In this document: piece after piece, positions 22,173 to 33,508 of the stretch
Position numbering within the stretch: position 1 is the first letter of the stretch
Layout of the letters: each line of letters opens with the position of its first letter
Assembly (NCBI GenBank): GCA_009617715.1
Contig: VTFK01000146.1
Coordinates: 806,001 to 870,000, forward strand
From: Plectrocnemia conspersa
Taxonomy: Eukaryota > Arthropoda > Insecta > Trichoptera > Polycentropodidae
DNA: 64,000 nt
Direction: 5' to 3'
Notes under the pieces: model-generated
What the model was told of the DNA's origin: nothing
The model's input: only the letters and a program-made list of their open reading frames with translations
Database searches by the model: none
Position numbers and translations under genes: made by a program

Positions 22173-23959
22173 TTTTTACCAAAGTTGGGCCCCTCAAGGA
22201 GAACGGGCCCCGGGAATTTATACCTTCTCCTCCTCCCCTGTATATAGTGTGCACAAGTAATTTTCAATACATGCCACGATTCAGCTCGTAATTGATCAAA
22301 ATATTAATTGGCCGATTCCGAAATAGTATGCCGCAGCATTTCCATATTTTAATTTGGTTCGGTAGTAGTAGTAGTACGAATTAAAACCGGCTCTATGACT
22401 AGTATGGCGAAATTGTAAAACACGATAGTGCGAGGGGAAGGCAATTAGCAAACGGTGGCTCTCATCGCACGCTAGGTGCATGATTTTATGCATATTAATT
22501 CATAAATGACATGGATGCACTCGGACACCGGATGCATTCGCTATGTAGATACCTTATTGATCTCTGGATTGAGCTATGTGGTTTGGATTAGTCAACACAA
22601 ACCCTAAATCACAATAAAACGAAGATTAAACATTAAGTATCGTATCTGTTTTAAGGATAATTTATTTCTAGCACATGATTCAATTTAAAAAATAATATTG
22701 GTCTATTGATAAAATCAGATTTATATAGATCTAACTAAACTATTTTATTTTATAGTGATAGTAGATGATATATGAACAAAAAATAAATATGCACAAGATA
22801 TGCAATGTATGCTAGAGATTAAATTTCGTCCGGTCAATCCTTTCGAATTAACAGAATAAATTGGTTCTCATCTCGAATTGATTGATGCTGCGGCTCTGAA
22901 TGGGTTTTTTTCTCGTTCTCCATTCGGACACTCGGTTCGCCTCATCTTTTCTCATTTTGCTACCGGTGTTACGCACAAAAAACTCGTACCTCGCCAAAGG
23001 CAGGTTTCTCGAGCGTTTTTACATTGATTTCATTCTGTAATCGAATACAAATTTATTTTTTACAACACCAATAGATAAATTATGCTATTTGTCAAACACC
23101 GTTAGCGGTTTTTTCTCTCCTTAGTTAACATATTGTATCGCAGCATAAAAAAATCAGTGGAAAGAAGAAGCTCTGATGTATTTTTGTCAAAAGATATTAT
23201 AAAAACACAAAATTATACCATGGATCATCATATTTAAACACATCTGACTTTAATTGACAACTTGGCATAATGACCTCAAGGAGATCTCGTTCGTCTCGAA
23301 AAAAATACACTGACATGCAATTATCCTTTCGTAGGGTTGTATGAACATTTTTCAATTTAATTTCTATGAAATTGAATAAATTTAAATTAATACAAAAATA
23401 TAGTATTAATAAGATTTTTAATTTATTTTCAAGCAAAATATTTATTTATGTATTACAGATAAAAACAAAGTTACATCCCAGTGGGCGTAAGCGATTGATT
23501 TTATAGGCGTATGTTTTAAAATAATCGAATAGAATCAAAATGGCGCCGTGATGGGCGTTGCTTCACTATTTTATATGCATGTATGGATATGCAGTATTAT
23601 TCGTCGAAATAATATCACTAGGACATATCAAATAAATATTTCGATACTAATTCTTTGTTTAATTCATAGTAACAACATTGATATTCAAATCTTAGATTTG
23701 CATCTAATTTCATGCATTAAATTTGTATTTATTATAAGTACATACAAAGAGAATTTTTTAAATTTTGATATTCTTATATATGGTATTCTCAATAAACTGT
23801 TTTTATGCCGAATATGTACATACATTCTATCTCAATTTCAATTAATTATCACGATATTTTTTCGTGAGATTAGGAAAATCTAGGAAAACATTATTGCGAT
23901 GATCAGTCGGACTTATAATTACATTATAATTACTAATTTTGATCTCTCAGGCACGATAG
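22173..23959. other. Non-coding DNA with GC-richer islands
   Basis: Islands at about 22180-22560 and 22800-23030 include TTTATGCATATTAATTC (near 22484) and are non-repetitive. From 23040 to 23950 the sequence is AT-rich. A 111-codon frame at 23548-23883 has AT-driven composition and no family support, so it is not annotated as a gene. Confidence 0.4.
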
Positions 23960-24037
23960 AAAATAAAACAAACTAGGATTCAAATCCAGATCTTTCAGGT
24001 TTTACTCACCGACTATAACACTAGTCTATTGTGCTGG
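23960..24037 (-). mobile_element. tRNA-like SINE, copy 1
   Basis: On the - strand the order is CCAGCACAATAGAC, an A-box-like AGTGTTATAGTCGG, then GGATTTGAATCC (a B-box match) at 23976-23987. The same head and B-box occur at 53812-53900 and, more diverged, at 47195-47294. The Pol III box order without a foldable acceptor stem suggests a tRNA-derived SINE rather than a tRNA gene. Confidence 0.5.
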
Positions 24038-24360
24038 AAATATATTATCGTTATCAATTTTTATTAATTTATTATTATTTGTAAATTAATTTTTGGTAAA
24101 TAATTTTTCGCTACATGTTTTTTTTTATATAGTCGTTCTAGTCCTATTTTAGTCTGGCTATTTTTGATAGCTATATTTATTTAAACCATGTAAATGATAA
24201 AATTTAATAATATGTATTATACATATGTTTATACATACATACATACCATTAAAGAATTATAACAAAATAATTTATTAATAATGTTAAAATATTATGAGCA
24301 AGTCGCTAAAGCGAAATAATAAGTGTGATGTAAAAATGAGTATATTTTAATGGTGACTAC
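24038..24360. other. AT-rich spacer
   Basis: Nothing recognisable apart from AT-rich simple sequence up to the left motif array of the hAT element. Confidence 0.4.
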
Positions 24361-26045
24361 TAAGGAGCGAAATGTTCGAATCGATAATAAACGAAACGAT
24401 GAAAAAAATATATTATCGATTAGATCGATAATGGGCGATAACGATAAATAAAATTTATCGTTATTAATCGATAACAACGTTTGCTATCGATTAATATCGT
24501 TTAATATAAATAATATCGTTTTATATTAATATAAATATTGTTTAATTTTGTACAACCTCAAAAATTAACGGTAAATTTTGTAACTTTCGTTTGTAATACA
24601 AAAAAATTTTGTTAACAAAATTTTATTAAACTATTAATATTACAAAATTATCTGAAATTATCTTAAATATAAATTAAAATGACTAGAACATATAATAAAA
24701 ATATTACTTTATCTTTAAAGCAAAAAAATCACAAATATTAAAATTTCAAAAAAATCATCTTATTTTAATCACTTTTTAAGATGCATTGATGCATTCACAG
24801 CAAGATAAGTCTTTAATAATTTTCTGTATCTGCCTCTGATTCTGTGTAACTTGCACTGATAATCTCTGAAGGACCAATGCTGACAAAATCATATTTTGAG
24901 TCTAAATCTGGAGCATACAAAATTCTTTGTAACTTTTTTTTTTAAGTTTTCGGTAACTGTCTCGAGCTTTTCTTGGAGTCACATTAACAGTGTTGTGGCA
25001 GTCTTTACTTGCTACACTAGATGCAGAACCAGCACGACTTTTTGGAGTTAAAAATGATGGTCCACTCTCCTCATCATCCCTCTCTCCGACAGGTAATTCT
25101 TCAACAATAGGAATTATAATGTTGTATTTAGTGATACGGACTACTGTGATTCAGTTGTATGTAGAGGATCTTTTCAACATTTGACGGGTCAAACCTTATA
25201 CTCCGAGATGTTACGAGGTTTCCTCTAGCAGAAAAAACCCGTTCACTTTTCTGGCCATTTTCTGGCTTCAACCGCCAACAACGGGAAGATCCCGTTGTAG
25301 TCTTTCCACCAGGTCAATACATCAATTTTATAAGATGAAGGTCCGGGATAAATCTTGAAAGAGTCCCACTACTTTTCCACTGCCAATTTCGCATGCTGAG
25401 CTTTTTCAGACACCAACTTATCCATGAAATCCATGTCGTCGAGGGCAAGAGTTAATGCCAGTTCGATATGCTGCCTTGTTGGAGTTTCCTGTTCAACCTC
25501 TTGAGACGATGGGTGTGAGTCAAGAAATCTTCTTAGAGTGGACTCTTTGTTGAACTGAGTAAGAGGTAATCCCTTATAATACGGGTAAAGTTGATTGGCC
25601 ATACGTACATGGTGCTCTTCAGTACTAGGTTTCGGCAAAACTCTGAAATTCAGTGATGAATTCTTTCGTGAGTTGTGTCAGCTGCGAGCACTTTTCCAAG
25701 ATAAGAGAAATGGGAATATTTTTTGAGCGGTCAGAGAATCATCAGCAGAAAGTCCCTCACTCACATCTTTAACTTTTTTTAATACCAGGACTAGTTCGGC
25801 CATAAACGTGAAGTCAAAGGGCGCATAATTTCGCGGGCCAATGGTTAACATTATTTTATTTTGTACTTTCCCGCCAAATATCGCTTAAACAAACGATAAT
25901 ATCGTTCATTATCGATCATTATCGTTAAAGATCGATAATCGAAAAATGCATTATCGTTCATTAACGACATCGAACGATAATTTATAATGAAAAATTATCG
26001 TTGTCATTATCGAAAATTATCGTTCATTATCGATCATTATCGTTA
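24361..26045 (-). mobile_element. Decayed hAT element with ATCGATAA motif arrays at both ends
   Basis: A hAT transposase relic (about 25120-25870, minus strand) lies between two dense blocks of the motif ATCGATAA/TTATCGTT and variants: 24374-24510 and 25880-26035. By eye each block holds about ten or more CGATA/TATCG units on both strands. Subterminal motif arrays bound by the transposase are known in hAT elements. Exact terminal repeats and the 8-base duplication could not be fixed, so the boundaries are approximate. Confidence 0.6.
25120..25870 (-). pseudogene. hAT-family transposase, C-terminal half, broken
   Basis: The - strand frames, read together, give the hAT C-terminal region. An upstream piece contains FMAELVLVLKKVKDVSEG. 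An intact frame follows (25369-25638, from MPKPSTEEHHVRMANQLYPY). Then comes a block containing DVLTWWKDYNG and IFPLLAVEARKWP, and finally VFSARGNLVTS, the hallmark order of the hAT dimerisation domain. Frame changes and a stop after KWPEK break it. The N-terminal BED zinc finger and catalytic core are not recognisable. It cannot encode an active enzyme. The motif arrays on both sides belong to the same element. Confidence 0.75.
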
Positions 26046-28816
26046 CTCAATCAATACGAAACGGAGACTTTGATCCTTTTTTTTGGACCCATAAAAAGAA
26101 CAGCGTAATTAAAAATTTAAGATTTTTAACAAATAAATTTTAGGGTTCCGAATAAACTGTTCCTCTGCCAAATGGCAAAAAATTAATAATTTTGAGCCAC
26201 GGCCCGAAACAGTGGATCTTGAGCCGTCAACCTAATTGGACAGCACATATTTTTTATGCGAATGTTTGAGCCCGATTCTGGGATTTTTTCCCTTGGATTA
26301 TCGGACATTTATTAAAAGTCTCATAGCAAAATAGCAGCAAAAAATTGACAATATCTAAAATGACATACTAAAATTTCTGTTAAAATCTTATATTATATTT
26401 GTGGCAGACATGTTGATGTACGGTGTAACTGTGATGCTCTAATGTGATTTTAAAATATATAATATGAATATTCTTATATTTTGAACTTTTCGTGATTCGC
26501 TATATAATACTATATTAAACCAAATAATTAATATATCTATAATAATTGTCTCTTGTAAGATATTTTCTCTAATCTCAGATAGTTGCTTTAAATCATTGGG
26601 ATTAAAATAAACTTTTTCAATCACAAACTGTGTCATTCAATACACGACTTTAATTCTAAACGTCGCTAGTTCGATCTCGTATAGCAATCAAGCTACAAAT
26701 TACCTTCCAGCTACTGTTGTGTCCTCCGCAACGAGATTTACTTTATTCATCTCACACATAATGGTATATTGCAACATATCCACTTAACATAATTAAACCT
26801 CTCAGTAATAACTCAACCGTTCGAGCCTCGTTCGCGAAAACCCTGAAGATCGAAGGACACGTTTCGTCAAGGGGGAATATATTCACCGCGTACTATATTA
26901 TTATTTTATTTTTTATTCTTCTTCTTCTTGAACATTGTCCCTCGGCCGGTGTGTATAACTTTGTTACTGCACAGTAGCAGGAACCGGTTCTCGATTTAAA
27001 AATCGGTTCTGTTCTCTGGTCCGGTCGCTCGCCATCGATCAAACGGATTGGCCGTATCGTAAAAATGGTCCGAGAGACTCCGGGTAATTGTAATTACTTG
27101 ATAATGATATCCACATGGTTCTTTTTTGAGCACCACGCCCACAAAACCAAAACGGGTAGCGGACCAAAACCCGATTTTTTAATAACCGCTGTCGTAAGGA
27201 CCCAGAAAGCAATTAATTCACGCTGGGATCAGACTGCGCCAGTGACTTTCAAACTTATCTGGATCAAGTGTAATTTACGTTGTAACCTATTATAATATTT
27301 ACAACTCATTTTGATCATCGACTTTAAACTGTGGGACCGATAAATTAACGACCCCACATCTCAAGTAGCAAAATTCCAACAATTGACAATCAGCAGCTAA
27401 ATGATTTGTTCACTTGACAAAATCATGATCCTTTGAGCTTCAATCAAAATCTTATTTCCAAAGATTCCGTAATTATATATTTATTTTGTATCTATTTAAA
27501 TTTACTTATATTATAATCCAAAAAAACATTCCTTTTCCCCTTTATGATATCATAATATTTGTTTTATGATATATATATTTTAGTTATACACCCTTGAGAG
27601 CGAAATTGTAGAGCATTTATTAATTTCTTTAAATTATATTTAGACACGTTACATAAAACCCGTAAATCATTATATTTAGGTTATTTTTTTAAATGGGTTT
27701 AATATCGATTAGAGTAATGACTCCAGATCGACATCTATTAACCGTTCATTACGATGTTTTAATCCTTTTTTCCAAGACCATCCACTCAACCGCTCTTCAA
27801 AACTATAATTCGATCTGCTCTAATGCGATAGAAGGGCGCATATAATTTGGTAAGATAATTGTTAATCAGATTGAGGCGTACGTTTCGGATAGCCTTAATC
27901 ATCATCTTCTGTAGGGTTATACCCGGAACCAGATCTCATTTCATATGTAGATGGACGTTGATCCGATTTCAATAGCGCTAAAGCGATCTCGGCTACTGTG
28001 TGTAACAACTTTTTTCTTAGTCTGGTTATTAAGGTTTTTTTCTTCGGTTAGCTAGTGAGCAAGTTTTGGACACTTAGATGTGTGAATATGCAGTACAGCG
28101 AGATGGAACTGCAAAAGCTCATTTGCACAAGACCACAAATCAATATGAGTCATCAAAAATTGTGGTCTTCCGCGAGCACCATAAAACAAATTGTTCTGCG
28201 GTTGAGAAATCAACGCAAGCAATTTAGTGGCACTGCGTATCGCCGGTAGTCTTCAGGGTATAACCTCAGAGGACATAAAATACATAAATGCATTCGGGGA
28301 TACCTCAATTTGCAAACTTTTTAGTCGTTGTTGAAAGATGAACTTAAATTGAATTTTATTCATGCAATGATATTTTATTGATATTTTTTTCTTATCAATC
28401 AAAAAATAGTATGATGATATATTGCTTCGCCAAACACAAAACATTATGGTATACTACAACAATGAATACAAAACAGTAGTTGTGATAAAAAATAGATTAT
28501 TTTTTTATTTGATGTAACTGGTTATCTAAATATATTGCGCAGCAAAAATAGTGCACTATTATTGTATAAATGTATTATCGTCAATGTTATCTAACAAATA
28601 TTTTGTCATATTTCAGAATTTTGATTGACAGTTGTACTACTAAGATATTTGCTTCCAACATAATTACAGAATTAACAAAGTTATTGCAGTCTTATTTCGA
28701 TCTATCAGACTTTCGGTGAAAACAATTGCTAGAAGTGTTAAGCACATTGTGAGTAACATCAATAGGCAATTTAATAGTAGAGCAAATTATTTCGAAAAAT
28801 TTTCTTTAGCTTCACC
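26046..28816. other. Non-coding DNA with GC-richer island at 26640-27300
   Basis: 26050-26640 holds nothing recognisable. 26640-27300 and parts of 27700-28250 are GC-richer and non-repetitive, with frames at 27065-27295 and 28055-28249 that lack start, splice or family support. Around 27480-27700 the DNA is plain AT-rich. It may include conserved regulatory sequence. Confidence 0.4.
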
Positions 28817-30389
28817 CAGTGCTTCCCAAACTTATTCAACTCTCAACGTTCTTGCTAAATTCAAATTTTTCATATAAACAATATGAAATTTTTGTAATAT
28901 TCCTGTATGGTAGCCACAGCGAACACTTTATAAACCACTGGCTTTACAAATACAGCTTAATTTATACTATTTATTTAAGGAGTTAAAGCTTTATTTAAGG
29001 TGTCCGAAGAATTATATTATTATATATGAACAGTCGCATGGAACAACTACAGACGATTTTTTTTAATGAAGTTGTTAAAACATTAAGGTTGTACGATTAG
29101 GGATTCCAACACCGGGTAAAACTGTTATTAGATCAAAAATTGACCTCTAGTACTAAAAATATTACAAATTATATACCGGTAGTATCAAAAATATTTTTTT
29201 TAATCCGTACATCTAATTTGTTGAAAACGATAACTCGGTGGCTTAGAACTATATAAATGACGATGCTCATATGGCTTGAAAGCAAAGGCGTAGAATAAAA
29301 TGATCCTGTAAAATTATCCAATTTAATCCAAGAGGGCCGAAAAATCGGCCCACCTTACCTATGCGAAAAATTTCACCAGCCAATAATTCAGTTTGTACTT
29401 TTGTATATGCACGACGTGTCAACATAAAAGGAACACATTTGCTTTATAACAGGCAAATCACAATAGGTAGCAGTTCACAGTAATTCTGTTAGGTAACAGA
29501 GAAATGTCCGCACCATTTTTTATGATAGGGATGGCTGGCGAAGTGAAAAAAAAAACAGGTAGTGCATTCACAAAATTCTTTCTATTGTTTGTACATTTTT
29601 ATCCATATTAAGACAAATTATTATCCAAATTGTCCATGGAATATGCTTCATTAAACTTGCTCTTAAACATTAGCAATAAGTTTCAAAAATTATATTTAAA
29701 TAAAAATTGTATTTAATAAATATTGCTCAAAGTCTGTTTTTTTTTTAAAAAAAGCACATTTTCATTGAAAAATAATGCAATATTAATTTTTTCTGTTGTT
29801 AACTAAAAATATCTTATACTAGACTACATAATGTTTTTTTCAATCAAACTTTATTTATATACTTTTTAAGTAAATAAATATGTAAAATGTTTTTTTTTAT
29901 TGTTATAACAACTAAATATTATTACTTTTTATTACCTCACGTCATTGATAGTACACAAAAAATATTAATTTTTTAAAACACATTTGTGTAATATAATTTG
30001 TTTATAAATACAAAAATTAAAAAAAAATTTAAAAAAATTCGCATATGTTATGCAATATTTACGTATTTTTCTTTCTAAAATATTTACATTCATATTTAGC
30101 AAATTTAATTAATGTTCTCTTTAACATGAGTAGAAATATGAGAACTAAACGAGAGATACATCTTTCGAATATAAATATAATTGTGATATTCTAAAATTAA
30201 TAATAAATGTGTAGTAATTAAAATAAAATAATATAAATAAAGCAAAAAAATATTACAACCATCAATCATCTAATTGTTTTTTTAAAAAATATGTCGCACT
30301 TTGAACAAATAGATTTACAATTTTCTATGCGCTCCTTTCTCATAAGGTTCTTTCGGATAATCGACTAACATATGTGCAGAACGGGTTAA

Positions 30390-30925
30390 AGCTTAGTTGT
30401 AAAAATACACGAGGCTAGTGAAAATACAAGGTGTTTAAAGTATCAGATTATTCATTGTATTATTCACTAGCAAATACTTTATGGAAAATATTTCAATCAT
30501 GTGCTATCGAACCAGTTTTTGTCAGCGATAAACTTAACCGTACTCAGTTCCGTGACTTTTTTTAAGTAAGTTACTGATTGTTTATTCAAAGAGTCAATAC
30601 TATGTTTGAAGTGACTGGAAAATTAGCTTCCATGAATAGTCTGCATGGAACAACTAAAATGACGAAAATATTTTTAATGAAATTTAAAATGTGTCACATT
30701 TGTAATAGAAATATAAATACACTTAGTTGTAAAAAATATGAGCCTTGGAAAATGTCAAGATGCTCAAAGCTTCTGATTATTCATTGTATTATTCACCTGC
30801 AGATACTTGTGGGAAATATCTCAATGTATTGCGTGTTATTGAACCAGTTATATCAGTGGTGAACTTTATTCGCTCTTTTGAACTTATTCATCATCAGTTC
30901 CGTGTCTCTTTTTATCATAAATAGA
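30390..30925. repeat. Direct duplication inside the hAT element, offset about 335 bp
   Basis: CTTAGTTGTAAAAATA, then CAGATTATTCATTGTATTAT, then ATCGAACCAGTT and CAGTTCCGTGACTTTTT (about 30390-30565) recur in order at about 30722-30918 (CTTAGTTGTAAAAAATA, CTGATTATTCATTGTATTAT, ATTGAACCAGTT, CAGTTCCGTGTCTCTTTTT). Both copies have the same orientation. Confidence 0.7.
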
Positions 30926-31090
30926 AGAAGAATAACCTGATTTGCTTTACGATGGCTTATCTTGAACTCAGAAGAGCGATTGAAATTTTTTTCAGCGAAA
31001 AAAACGCCATTTGTTACTATTATCGAATACTGAATGACTTGTATATTAGATATTGCTGCAACTTTTATGGGATTTCTCAACAAATTAAAC
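30780..31090 (+). pseudogene. hAT transposase remnant
   Basis: Across frame changes the + strand reads HCIIHLQILV, then ELRRAIEIFFSEK, then PFVTIIEY, and DIAATFMGFLNKLNLQFK. This order resembles the middle of ZBED/hAT transposases: an HC..IH block, a stretch of the form 'elr.ei..Ff.ek..pf', then 'laDiF..lN.LNl.lqg'. At least two frame changes and stops are present, so it is non-functional. The similarity is by memory of the family pattern and should be treated as moderate. Confidence 0.45.
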
Positions 31091-31447
31091 TTACAATTTA
31101 AAATAGTGCTTATATATTAAACTTTACACTGCGGTAAAGACATTTTGACGACAACTGGCGTTTCAATAAACGCGCCAGTTAAAACTTTTGTGAGTCAATA
31201 GTCACAAAAATTTTAAATGCAACGAAATCTCTATATATTTCCTAATCTCGAAGTCTTGATGCAAGGCAGAATACATTTATTTTTAAAAAAAATTCATTTG
31301 TCAGTACAATTGCAAAATGTTCCCTTTACCTTTATTTTAAAGTGTACAAAATGACGACATGCTAAAAGGCAAATTCTAAGAATTTTCAAAATGTTGTCTT
31401 TCAAGTGACAAATATAGTCAATTATAATCATATGCTTGGGGATTTAT

Positions 31448-31472
31448 GTATATATATATATATATATATATT
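31448..31472. repeat. Short (TA)n microsatellite
   Basis: About 12 TA units in a row within the hAT-like element. Confidence 0.85.
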
Positions 31473-31916
31473 TATGTATATATTTGGCAGCTCTTATACG
31501 AAAAGACATTTTCATAGATGAAGTACATAAAATAACAATTTCAGGTCAGCATTAACAGATCACAATTTGCAATAAATTTCCATGACTGAACATGATGAAA
31601 CTGCGAACCTCAACTTGATGAAATGTTAACTTAAAAATAGCTATTACATTGTTTTCATGAGTAAAATGTTTTACCAGGAATACGTATTCTAAAAAATTTG
31701 CGTTAGATGCCAAAATTCATAAGAGATTCGACTAAATAAAATATGCAAATAGATGCAAAAATTGTACTTTTTTCTTTATAAAGCTCTCTTAAATTTTGAT
31801 TTCTGGCACACCAAGTCTAAAATATTTTCGAGGCGGCCTTTTAAAAAAAAAGTTAGGCAAACCCTGCAGTAGATAATTGATTATTCTATTAAGCTTAAAA
31901 CAATTTTATATCAATT

Positions 31917-32058
31917 CAGCGGCTCTCAATATTTTTTTATAAAATTAATATGAACATGTTCATTTATTTCGTACTCTTTAATTTATTGGTATTGTTTACA
32001 TTTAATTAAATTAAGTATTATATAAATATAATGTTTTTTATTTATTATTTATTCAGTT
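31917..32058. mobile_element. piggyBac-like repeat, left part of interrupted copy
   Basis: GCGGCTCTCAATATTTTTTT, TTTCGTACTCT, ATTTATTGGTATT and the run leading to TTATTCAGTTA correspond in order to 2680-2820 of the MITE at 2429-2893. The copy is cut at 32059 by element B and resumes at 32882. Confidence 0.55.
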
Positions 32059-32059
32059 A

Positions 32060-32880
32060 GAGTACGCTCGGAATAAAGGATTCCGGTTTGTTATTGTGTG
32101 CGTGAACTGTGTGGCTCAAAACAATTTCGCTCAGAATATTTAATTTTTTATTTTAAAAGAAAATATATGTTTATTTAACATACATACATCTGAGCTAAGT
32201 TGGAAATTTCAACGGACAATTAAAAAAAAAAATAATGAAGTCTTTATGTCTATTTCTTCAAAAAATAATGAAGTCTTTAGCTATTCTTCAAAAGCAAAAT
32301 GATATAAAATGGGGAAATTATTCGCAGATTGTTTAATGGCTTGACGGCTCTATTAAATCATTAGAATCCATTGAATAAATTAAAAAATTATCATTGTCGC
32401 AACGATAAGAATAATAACTTTTTTAGGCCTTACAGAGAATAGTGTAAAAAACCAACAACGTACGGATTAATGGAAAAATAATTAAAATATTTTAATCCAC
32501 GGGTAAGAGAACGAATAACTTACAGTGTATATTTAAAGCCTTGATATCAATTAGCCCAGATATGCCCAAGAAATTTTGTTCTCTTAAAATTTAATTTATA
32601 AATAAAAAACAGTGGCACGAGTTTAATGACCTACCCATGGGACAGTGGGCATATCTGGGTTAAATCAATATCAACACAAAATTATTTTAAATAAATCACT
32701 AAAGAAGATCGAACTTCTGTCCCACACTGCACTTTAATGACGAATACCAGCGTTGACGAATCAGCGACTGTCCTTAAAAGAGAAAGCGAGACAACGAAGT
32801 ATACGCTACATCGCTTCTCCCTCTCATATACATGTACACGCACACAATAACAAACCGGCATCCTTATCCCGAGCGTACTC
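32060..32880. mobile_element. TIR element with TA duplication, copy B (821 bp)
   Basis: Same family and orientation as 21210-22075. It starts GAGTACGCTCGGAATAAAGG and ends CCCGAGCGTACTC, with TA at 32058-32059 and 32881-32882. It is inserted in a piggyBac-like repeat, which resumes with AAATATGTAAATATATAAC after the right TA. The internal inverted pair (CCCAGATATGCCCA / TGGGCATATCTGGG) is retained. Compared with copy A it has several small deletions and one local duplication (TTCTTCAAAAAATAATGAAG, near 32248). No transposase is encoded. Confidence 0.8.
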
Positions 32881-32881
32881 T

Positions 32882-32935
32882 AAATATGTAAATATATAAC
32901 TATCTGGGATACCTCAAAACCCAAGTAGGAGATTG
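32882..32935. mobile_element. piggyBac-like repeat, right part of interrupted copy
   Basis: ATATATAACTATCTGGGATA and CCTCAAAAC match the right end of the piggyBac-like family (compare 2825-2850 and 54297-54330). The terminal CCGTACATGTACGG palindrome is missing here. Confidence 0.55.
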
Positions 32936-33099
32936 GTCCTAGCGTCAGTCTGAAGCAAAAGTTAGATTAAATAAGAACACAAAGTCAAGTAATTTTTAGC
33001 ATACATCTTATATGTTTATATGTACATCTAGCACGATAACATATCAAATTTTAATAAAATCTTATTTGGAATCATAGGCAATTATGACATTTGATTACT

Positions 33100-33493
33100 G
33101 ATTTGGTTGAAGAGCATTTAACGAGACCTGTTTTGGTAGTTTCGACACTATGCGTGCTCATAATCGAGCAGCGTCGGAATTAAAACGAATACAGTTATTA
33201 TTATAATTTGTTGTTACGAGAGCTGACACTCGTGCCTAATCTTTCTTTGCGAGAGAATGGACAGGCGCTGCAGTACCATAGAGGGACACACGTGCGGAGG
33301 ACAATAATCCAAAGATCGACTGTATCGGAGCAGCTACTGTTCCGCGGCCATTGTGAATCACCGTGAAAGATTGATGGTGGACAATAGGTCGGTAAAAGAG
33401 CGTGGCCGGCTACTAGTATTCAGTAAAAGTTTCAATGAGTAGCGCTTGACTATAACGTATGCAAATTTCTTGGCCAAGCACAACAGCAACGAT
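33100..33493 (+). promoter_or_regulatory. GC-rich leader/promoter region of the 276-codon gene
   Basis: The sequence is clearly less AT-rich than its surroundings and ends at the proposed start codon. It contains a canonical E-box CACGTG (33289-33294) and, if transcribed, three upstream frames: 33257-33307 (16 codons), 33374-33442 (22 codons) and 33435-33449 (4 codons). No TATA box or initiator can be assigned with confidence. The upstream frames would reduce or condition translation of the main frame if they are in the mRNA. Confidence 0.4.
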
Positions 33494-33508
33494 GTCTGCC
33501 TTTCAGGT
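33494..33508 (+). CDS. Exon 1 of the 276-residue gene (MSAFQ)
   Basis: ATGTCTGCCTTTCAG is followed directly by the donor GTGAAA, giving the consensus CAG|GT. It ends on a codon boundary, matching exon 2, which opens in phase 0 with GAA. The alternative start at 34639 lies inside the acceptor tract of intron 1 and is therefore unlikely. Confidence 0.5.

Larger units (their letters stand above)
28817..31863 (+). mobile_element. Probable second hAT element, heavily decayed (about 3.05 kb)
   Basis: The left end CAGTGCTTCCCAAACTTATT and the reverse complement of the right end, CAGGGTTTGCCTAACTTTTT, match at 15 of 20 positions and have the CAG-type start of many hAT termini. No convincing 8-base duplication flanks it. 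Inside, frames near 30780-31090 resemble hAT transposase, and a direct duplication of about 335 bases is present. The boundaries are plausible, not proven. Confidence 0.45.

Noticed and set aside
23548..23883. 111-codon + frame
   Set aside because: AT-driven Ile/Phe/Leu-rich sequence without coding codon pattern or known similarity.
23976..23987. A tRNA gene
   Set aside because: The B-box matches but there is no pairing acceptor stem or anticodon arm. The head is shared with other SINE-like copies.
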